A stretch of 64,000 bases of DNA from RH-AL1 sp965277355 (GTDB lineage: Bacteria; Pseudomonadota; Alphaproteobacteria; Rhizobiales; Beijerinckiaceae), in assembly GCA_965277355.1 (NCBI GenBank), contig CBDICN010000001.1, forward strand, positions 868,001 through 932,000. Direction: 5' to 3'. Position numbers and translations under genes: made by a program. The notes under the pieces are model-generated. The model made no database searches. It was not told the DNA's origin and was given only the letters and a program-made list of their open reading frames with translations. This document shows positions 62,032 to 64,000 of the stretch, piece after piece (the stretch's first letter is position 1; every line of letters starts with the position of its first letter).

Positions 62032-64000
62032 TCAATCGCCCAGGCGCCTGAGCGCGGTCTCGAGCTTGGCGCGGCGGCTTAACGCGTCCGCGAGACGCTC
62101 GCGCTGCTCCTCGACGACATCCTCGCGGGCGCGGCGGATGAAGTCCGCGTTGCCGAGCTTCGCCTCGATCTTTCGCGTCTCGCCGTCGAGCTTGGCGATC
62201 TCCTTGGTAAGCCGGGCTCTCTCCGCCGCGAAGTCGATAATTCCTTGCAGCTTCAACGCCGCCAAGCTGCCGCGGACCGGGATCTGCACCGATTGCGTCG
62301 GCGCCTCCGCAGCCGCGCTTACGTCGGACAACCGCGCCATCCGCTTAATCGTCTCGAGCCACTGGTTCGACGTCATCACCGCCTTGGGCGCGGTGCCGAC
62401 GACGACGAGCGGGACCTGCGCGCCACCCGGCACGCTCATCTCGGCGCGCACCGAGCGTATCTCCGAGATCAGGTCGACCACCCAGCCGACTTCCGCCTCG
62501 GCCAGCTCGTCGCCAAGCCGGGCTAGGTCGCTCCACGGGGCGAGAGCCAGGACGCTGGTCCGGGCCGGTCCCTCTTCGCCTTTAATCGTCCAGAGCTCCT
62601 CAGTCAGGAACGGCATGAACGGGTGCAGCAGCCTCAGGATCTCGTCGAGGACGAAGGCGAAGCAGGCCTGCGTCTCCGCCCTGCTCTGCCCGGCTGTCTC
62701 GCCTTGCAGGAGAGGCTTGGCGAGTTCGACGTACCAGTCGCAGAAAATGTTCCAAACGAAGCGGTAGGCGGCGTTGGCCGCGTCGTTGAAGCGATAGGCC
62801 TCGATCGCCGCCGTCACCTCGGCGTGCGCCTTCGCCGTCTCGCCGAGGATCCAGCGATTGATCGTCGCCTCGACGCGCTTGGGATCGAAGCCTTCGGTGC
62901 GCGCGCAGCCGTTCATCTCGCCGAAGCGGGCGGCGTTCCAAAGCTTCGTGGCGAAGCTGCGGTAGCCGTCGACGCGCTGGGGCGCCAGCTTGACGTCGCG
63001 GCCCTGCGCCGCCAGCGCGGCCAGCGTGAAGCGCAGCGCATCGGCGCCGTACTGGTCGATCATGCCGAGCGGGTCGAGCACGTTGCCCTTCGACTTCGAC
63101 ATCTTGGCGCCCTTCTCGTCGCGGACGAGGGCGTGGATGTAGACATCGTGGAACGGCACCTCGTGAAGGAGGTGCAGGCCCATCATCATCATCCGGGCGA
63201 CCCAGAAGAAGATGATGTCGAAGCCGGTGACGAGGACGCTGGTCGGATAATAGCGCGCGACGTCCCTGGTGTCGTCGGGCCAGCCGAGCGTCGAGAACGG
63301 CCACAGCGCGGACGAGAACCAGGTGTCGAGCACGTCCTCGTCGCGCGTCAGCGCCGTCTCCCTGCCGTAATGCGCGGCAGCGGCCGCCTGCGCCGCCTCG
63401 GCGGTCTCCTCGACGAAGATCGCGCCGTCCGGCCCGTACCAGGCCGGAATCTGGTGGCCCCACCAGAGCTGGCGCGAGATGCACCAGGGCTGGATGTTCT
63501 CGAGCCACTGGAAATAGGTCTTGGCGTATTGTTCGGGCACGAACCGCGTGCGGCCGTCGCGCACCGCCGCCAGCGCCGGCTCGGCCAGCACCTTGGCGTC
63601 GACGTACCATTGGTCGGTCAGCCAAGGCTCGACGACGACGTTCGAACGATCGCCGTGCGGTACGGCATGGGCGTGCGGCTCCACTTTATCGAGCAGGCCG
63701 GCGTCGTCCATCATCTCGACGATGCGCTTGCGAGCCTCCTCGCGCGACAGCCCATGGAAATGCAGGGCGGTCGAACGCGCCGCCGCGCCGTCGACGATCC
63801 CGGCGAGAAAAGCGTCGTTGTCCTGCAGGGCGAGCCGCGCCTCGGCATCGAGGATGTTGATCAGCGCCAGCCCCTGCCGGCGGCCGACCTCGAAATCGTT
63901 GAAGTCGTGCGCCGGGGTGATCTTGACCGCGCCGGTGCCCTTCTCCGGGTCGGAATAGGTGTCGGCGACGATCGGGATCAGCCGCCCGACCAGCGGCAGC
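62032..64000 (-). CDS. valS: Valyl-tRNA synthetase, 5' end outside the window
   Basis: ValRS charges tRNA-Val and edits threonine. About 656 C-terminal codons are present; the gene runs past the right edge, so the N-terminus with the HIGH motif is missing. Visible: editing domain end (IPIVADTYSDPEKGTGAVKI, PAHDFNDFEVGRRQG), PWLTDQWYVD, SRQLWWGHQIPAWYG, KMSKSKGNVLDPLG, the anticodon-binding region and a C-terminal coiled coil (LTKEIAKLDGETRKIEAKL). All match class Ia ValRS. Confidence 0.96.
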   Translation of the reverse strand, partial: LPLVGRLIPIVADTYSDPEKGTGAVKITPAHDFNDFEVGRRQGLALINILDAEARLALQDNDAFLAGIVDGAAARSTALHFHGLSREEARKRIVEMMDDAGLLDKVEPHAHAVPHGDRSNVVVEPWLTDQWYVDAKVLAEPALAAVRDGRTRFVPEQYAKTYFQWLENIQPWCISRQLWWGHQIPAWYGPDGAIFVEETAEAAQAAAAAHYGRETALTRDEDVLDTWFSSALWPFSTLGWPDDTRDVARYYPTSVLVTGFDIIFFWVARMMMMGLHLLHEVPFHDVYIHALVRDEKGAKMSKSKGNVLDPLGMIDQYGADALRFTLAALAAQGRDVKLAPQRVDGYRSFATKLWNAARFGEMNGCARTEGFDPKRVEATINRWILGETAKAHAEVTAAIEAYRFNDAANAAYRFVWNIFCDWYVELAKPLLQGETAGQSRAETQACFAFVLDEILRLLHPFMPFLTEELWTIKGEEGPARTSVLALAPWSDLARLGDELAEAEVGWVVDLISEIRSVRAEMSVPGGAQVPLVVVGTAPKAVMTSNQWLETIKRMARLSDVSAAAEAPTQSVQIPVRGSLAALKLQGIIDFAAERARLTKEIAKLDGETRKIEAKLGNADFIRRAREDVVEEQRERLADALSRRAKLETALRRLGD

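Overview
The window reads as a contiguous piece of a high-GC alphaproteobacterial chromosome, most likely order Hyphomicrobiales (Rhizobiales). The inference rests on gene content and order: plsX-fabH-ihfA-merR; the secG/pyrG/eno group near tpiA; ppiD-trpE plus trpG-trpD-trpC-moaC-moeA-lexA followed by comEC, gltX and gltA; an ExoR-type Sel1 regulator; a ubiquinol-cytochrome c chaperone; a class I PHA synthase; and a GTTC-N7-GTTC type SOS box. Genus cannot be fixed from sequence reading alone. Nearly everything is housekeeping or central metabolism; there is no prophage, transposase, CRISPR array or recognisable defence island.

Layout. 0-4.7 kb: 3'-truncated gyrA, then small orphan genes, a single-domain response regulator and tRNA-Pro(GGG). 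4.7-10 kb: a minus-strand run from a cytochrome bc1 chaperone through a DUF177 protein, plsX, fabH and ihfA to a MerR regulator, with divergent bamE. 10-19.9 kb: acylphosphatase/MFS, panC/GGCT, eno, a secreted protein and queF on the plus strand, a UDG-like protein, a DUF29 protein, pyrG and secG. 20-30 kb: accessory genes (DUF1330, Gfa, small secreted proteins, Tat-type metallophosphoesterase) surround a block trpE-ppiD/tpiA. 29.7-42.6 kb: trpG-trpD-trpC-moaC-moeA, a DUF1640-like coiled-coil protein, yjbQ/lexA, comEC, gltX, gltA and a UbiH-type hydroxylase. 42.6-50 kb: four tRNAs (Arg, Pro, Cys, Asn), a complex I NDUFS4-like subunit, DoxX, HAD phosphatase, eutBC, a fatty-acid hydroxylase/sterol desaturase and pyrE. 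50-64 kb: recJ, hom, phaC, a B12-binding radical SAM protein resembling hopanoid methylases, a fumarylacetoacetate hydrolase-family enzyme, exoR, ilvD and 5'-truncated valS.

How the genes work together. Several pairs overlap by ATGA, GTGA or TGATG and are probably translationally coupled (plsX/fabH, GGCT/panC, MFS/acyP, ppiD/trpE, trpC/moaC, moaC/moeA, eutB/eutC, DUF177/bc1 chaperone). The tryptophan genes are split: trpE runs on the minus strand behind ppiD, while trpGDC runs on the plus strand 6 kb away, which fits an inversion of the tpiA-ppiD-trpE block.

The least ordinary content is repeats. A 108-bp hairpin-rich element occurs three times, and one copy supplies the C-terminus and stop codon of the UDG-like protein. 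Large imperfect palindromes lie at 19.3, 30.4 and 51.9 kb, the second carrying the ribosome binding site of trpD. A MITE-like element sits at 58.6 kb. There are many short tandem duplications of 13-27 nt, some inside genes. I did not find a convincing undescribed multi-gene system; the best leads are the repeat family, the trp rearrangement and the HpnP-like gene.
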